Shown: positions 31,087 through 33,971 of the stretch, one piece after another
Layout: every line of letters starts with the position of its first letter
Position numbering within the stretch: position 1 is the first letter of the stretch
Assembly: GCF_030462585.1 (NCBI RefSeq)
Contig: NZ_JASMRU010000005.1
Coordinates: 12,617 to 46,587, forward strand
Direction of reading: 5' to 3'
Origin: Pseudomonas sp. CAN1
Lineage (GTDB): Bacteria > Pseudomonadota > Gammaproteobacteria > Pseudomonadales > Pseudomonadaceae
DNA: 33,971 nt
Position numbers and translations under genes: made by a program
Notes under the pieces: model-generated
Seen by the model: only the letters and a program-made list of their open reading frames with translations
Database searches by the model: none
What the model was told of the DNA's origin: nothing

Positions 31087-32124
31087 TCAGCGCTTGGCCC
31101 AGGCCTGGAAGCGCTTCTCCAGGGCATCGCCGTGCGCGGTCCAGAACGCCACGTCCATGCCGACGGCGTGGGAAATGTTCTGCGGCGCCGTGGGCAGGTT
31201 GGCGGCCACGTCGGGCGCCAGCAGTTCCACTGCCTTGCGATTGGTCGGACCGTAGGCGATGTTCTCGGCGAAGGTCTTCTGCTGCTGCGGCTGGCTGGCG
31301 AAGTTGACGAACTGCTCGGCCAGCTCCTTCTTGAACACGCCCGAGGGCAGCGCCCAGAAGTCGAAGTCGTAGATGCCGCCGGCCCAGACCATGCGGAAGC
31401 CCTTCTGCTCACCCTGGGCGGCAGCGATGCGGCCGTTGTAGGCGGAGCTCATCACCACGGTGCCGTCGGCAAGATCGCGCACCGGGTCCTGGCCGGACTT
31501 CCACCAGTTGATGTTCGGCTTCAGCTCGTCGAGCTTGCGGAAGGCACGGTCAACGCCCTCATCGGTGGAAAGCACCTTGTAGACGTCCTTGGGCGCGACG
31601 CCGTCGGCCATCAGGGCGAATTCCAGGCTGTACTTCGCGCCCCAGCGCAGGCCGCGCTTGCCGGGGAATTTCTTCGTGTCCCAGAAATCCGCCCAGCTGC
31701 TCGGCGTGCCCTGCAGCTTGCTCTGGTTGTAGGCCAGCAGCGTGGTCCAGACGAAGATGCCGACGCCGCACGGTTGCACCGCGCCGGGAACGAAATCGGC
31801 GGTGTTGCCCAGGGTCTTGGGGTCGAGCTTCATGAACAGCCCTTCCTCGCAGCCGCGCGCGAGTTCCGGGGCCTCGACTTCCACCACGTCCCAGGACACA
31901 TGGCTGATCTCCACCATGCGTTTGAGCTTGGCCAGATCGCCGTTGTAGGAGCCGTGGACGACGGCGTTGCCGGTCACTTCCTTGAACGGTTTGTAGAAGG
32001 CCGCCTCCTGGGCTTCCTTGTTGGCGCCACCGAAGGAAATCACCGTGACGTAATCCGCCAGCGCCGGCATCGCGGCACTCCCCAGCAGGCCGAACAGCAG
32101 CCCTCCCCTTACCGCTCGCAACAT
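31087..32124 (-). CDS. Second periplasmic binding protein (PA0602-like)
   Basis: A 345-residue PotD-type binding protein with signal peptide MLRAVRGGLLFGLLGSAAMPALA, cleaved before DYVTVISFGG. It is a clear paralogue of AgtB: same order of blocks (ARGCEEGLF, CGVGIFVWTT, KKFPGKRGLR, ALMADGVAPKDVYKVLST, VVMSSAYNGRIAA, TFAENIAYGP). GGAG stands about six bases before ATG 32124. It lies between agtR and agtA, with its own gap on both sides. It may feed the same permease with another ligand, or act as a sensor partner for AgtS; both are inference. PAO1 PA0602 is the positional match. Confidence 0.88.
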   Translation of the reverse strand: MLRAVRGGLLFGLLGSAAMPALADYVTVISFGGANKEAQEAAFYKPFKEVTGNAVVHGSYNGDLAKLKRMVEISHVSWDVVEVEAPELARGCEEGLFMKLDPKTLGNTADFVPGAVQPCGVGIFVWTTLLAYNQSKLQGTPSSWADFWDTKKFPGKRGLRWGAKYSLEFALMADGVAPKDVYKVLSTDEGVDRAFRKLDELKPNINWWKSGQDPVRDLADGTVVMSSAYNGRIAAAQGEQKGFRMVWAGGIYDFDFWALPSGVFKKELAEQFVNFASQPQQQKTFAENIAYGPTNRKAVELLAPDVAANLPTAPQNISHAVGMDVAFWTAHGDALEKRFQAWAKR

Positions 32125-32288
32125 CTTCTTCTCCTTGTTATCACGACGTACTGCATGAAGCAGGCAATGATTCCCTGCTCCACGCCCGCTAGATAGACGG
32201 TTTGTTACAGAAATCGGACACGTCGCACAGAGTGAAGGGAAATTTCAGGGTGCCTGCTGTCGCAAATCAAATCGCCGGAGCGGGCCGG

Positions 32289-32918
32289 TCAGATGAGCTT
32301 GTGCTCCATCGCGTAGCGCACCAGGTCGGCCACCGAATTGGCGTTGAGCTTCTGCATCAGTCGCGCCTTGTGGGTGCTGATGGTCTTGCTGCTGACCGCC
32401 AGGTGCTGGGCGATCTCGTTGACGCCCTCGCCCTGCACCAGGCGTTCGAAGACGGAGAACTCGCGCTCGGAGAGCAGCGCATGGGGCGGCCGCGAATCGG
32501 TGAGGCCGACCTCGAAGACCATGCGGTCGGCGAGATCAGGGTCGATGTAGCGCCCGCCGCTGGCGACCTTACGGATCGCCGTGAGCAACAGTGCCGGGTC
32601 GCTGTCCTTGGTGGCGTAGCCTGCGGCGCCCACCTTCAGTGCACGGGCAACCATCTGCACCTCGTCGTGCATCGACAGCATCAGGATTGCCGGCGGGTTG
32701 TTCAGCGCGCGAATCCGCGGGATGGCTTCCAGGCCGTTGACGCCGGGCATGGAGATATCCAGCAGGACCACTTCGCAGGGCGTCTGGCGCAGGGTTTCGA
32801 GCAGCTGCTCGCCATTGGTGGCCTCGCCCACCACCTGCAGGTCCTTGGCCATGCCGATCAGTTGCTTGATGCCCTCGCGCACGATCGTATGGTCTTCCGC
32901 CACCAGCACTCGAATCAC
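32289..32918 (-). CDS. agtR: Response regulator AgtR (LuxR/FixJ family)
   Basis: A 209-residue two-domain regulator. The receiver has the acidic pair E8-D9, phosphoacceptor D54 in VVLLDISMPG, S82 in LMLSMHD and K104 in YATKDSD. The LuxR-type HTH is LLSEREFSVFERLVQGEGVN then EIAQHLAVSSKTISTHKARL. The start is a GTG at 32918 with GGAG before it. In P. aeruginosa AgtSR activates agtABCD in response to GABA and 5-aminovalerate, and PA0601 has been linked to N-acetylglucosamine/peptidoglycan sensing. The partner kinase is 23 bases upstream. Assignment follows the PAO1 order. Confidence 0.92.
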   Translation of the reverse strand: MIRVLVAEDHTIVREGIKQLIGMAKDLQVVGEATNGEQLLETLRQTPCEVVLLDISMPGVNGLEAIPRIRALNNPPAILMLSMHDEVQMVARALKVGAAGYATKDSDPALLLTAIRKVASGGRYIDPDLADRMVFEVGLTDSRPPHALLSEREFSVFERLVQGEGVNEIAQHLAVSSKTISTHKARLMQKLNANSVADLVRYAMEHKLI

Positions 32919-32941
32919 CGGCCTACTCCTGTTCGTTGTCG

Positions 32942-33971
32942 TTATGGTTCTTGTATTTCGACGTCCAGCGGCACGCGGATCGTCAGCGTCGCGCCCTCCC
33001 CGGGCTGGCTGTCGATCTGCAGGGTGCCGCCGAGCATCAGCACGCGCTCGCGCATCCCCACCAGGCCGAAGGACACACTCTGCCGTGAAGCATGCGGGTC
33101 GAAGCCGAGGCCGTCATCGCTGATGCGCAGGCACAGCTCCTCGCCCTCGACGCTCAGCTGCAGTTCCACAGTATGCGCCTGGGCGTGGCGCATCACGTTG
33201 GTCAGCGCCTCCTGGAGGATGCGGAACAGGCCGATGGCCTTGGCATCCGCCAGCTCCGGCGGGTTCTCCGGCACCTGCACCAGGCAGGGAATCTGCGTGC
33301 GCGACTCGAAGCGCCGCGCTTGCCATTCCACCGCCGAGCCGATGCCAGCATCGAGGATCGGCGGCCGCAATGCAGTGGCCACGTCGCGCACCAGTTGGAA
33401 CAGCTGGGCGATCAGCCGCTTCATGTTGTCCAGGCGCTCGCGCAGCCCTGGGTCGGAATCGCCATAGGCCAGCTCGCACATCGAGGTTTCCAGCTTGAGC
33501 ACCGTGAGCACCTGGCCCAGTTCATCGTGCACTTCGCGGGCGATGCGCGCCTTCTCCTCCTCCCGCACGCTCTCCAGATGCGCCGACAGCTCGCGCAGCT
33601 GCGCACGGGAATCCTGCAGCTCCAGCTCGATCAGCTTGTGCTCGGTGATGTCCCAGACCACACCGTCCCAGGCCGGGCGGCCGTCGTCCAGGGTGCGCAC
33701 CGTGGCCTTGATGTCGACCCAGCGCGGTTCGTTGCTGCGGGTGAGGATGCGGCCCTGCCAGAGCCAGTTGCGATGCCCCTCGACGGCGTCCAGCTGGCTG
33801 GCCAGGTAGCTCTCGCGTTCGGACGGATGCACCAGGCCCATGATGCCCAGGCCGCTCTCGCGCAGGTAGCCGGGCGAGTAGCCCAGCGAGGTCTCGCTGC
33901 CGCCGGTGATGAAGCTGATGTAGGCGAAATCGGAGTCGTCGTCCGGCGCGTTGGGTTCCAGGCGGAACACC
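32942..33971 (-). CDS. agtS: Sensor histidine kinase AgtS, 5'-truncated by the window
   Basis: The frame is open to the right edge, so the N-terminus is missing; 343 codons are visible. A PAS domain spans about visible residues 15-112 (SLGYSPGYLRESGLGIMGLV, ending WDGVVWDITEHK). A HisKA_3 dimerisation region follows, with the phospho-accepting H148 in IAREVHDELGQVL. The HATPase_c domain has the N-box ILQEALTNVMRHAQA, the G1 box DDGLGFD and FGLVGMRERV. This is the NarX/DegS-type kinase that pairs with LuxR-type regulators such as AgtR next door. No membrane segment is visible in the part present; it may lie beyond the edge. Confidence 0.9.
   Translation of the reverse strand, partial: VFRLEPNAPDDDSDFAYISFITGGSETSLGYSPGYLRESGLGIMGLVHPSERESYLASQLDAVEGHRNWLWQGRILTRSNEPRWVDIKATVRTLDDGRPAWDGVVWDITEHKLIELELQDSRAQLRELSAHLESVREEEKARIAREVHDELGQVLTVLKLETSMCELAYGDSDPGLRERLDNMKRLIAQLFQLVRDVATALRPPILDAGIGSAVEWQARRFESRTQIPCLVQVPENPPELADAKAIGLFRILQEALTNVMRHAQAHTVELQLSVEGEELCLRISDDGLGFDPHASRQSVSFGLVGMRERVLMLGGTLQIDSQPGEGATLTIRVPLDVEIQEP

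Overview
The window comes from a GC-rich Pseudomonas chromosome close to the P. aeruginosa / P. citronellolis / P. nitroreducens group. The call rests on gene order and protein identity. The order HIT, coq7, speD, osmC-like, vfr, trpC, trpD, trpG, R-type tailocin, trpE, gph, rpe, agt transporter and agtSR follows P. aeruginosa PAO1 PA0657 to PA0600 as I remember it; no database was consulted. There are no rRNA, tRNA, CRISPR, transposase, integrase, capsid or terminase genes.

Layout. 1-3.9 kb: the start of an AAA-type ATPase gene, a HIT hydrolase, Coq7 (ubiquinone), SpeD (spermidine), an OsmC-like protein and the cAMP regulator Vfr. 3.9-6.6 kb: trpGDC on the minus strand, behind a short Trp-codon leader ORF and a terminator-like hairpin. 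6.7-20 kb: a complete contractile tailocin (R-pyocin type, P2-like) read leftward, in the order holin, PA0615-like, V, W, J, I, fibre, sheath, tube, E/E', tape measure, U, X, D, endolysin, Rz/Rz1. 20-23 kb: the control region, with a GNAT acetyltransferase, a Q-like putative antiterminator, ptrB, the LexA/CI-like repressor prtR and the activator prtN. 23-26 kb: trpE, gph and rpe. 26.4-34 kb: the agtABCD ABC transporter, a second binding protein and the AgtSR two-component system.

How it works together. DNA damage should cause RecA-stimulated self-cleavage of PrtR. This would release prtN and the divergent ptrB operon, which share operator-like sequence. PrtN would then act at a periodic P-box ahead of the holin gene. 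That promoter is followed by a terminator-like hairpin, and three more hairpins interrupt the structural operon. With a Q-like protein encoded in the PrtR-controlled operon, this suggests an antitermination step on top of PrtN activation.

The tailocin sits between the two anthranilate synthase genes. Each trp operon keeps its own leader ORF ending in the same ARWRWRA sequence. The trpE leader is also the C-terminus of Gph, so one stretch of DNA appears to serve both an enzyme and an attenuator.
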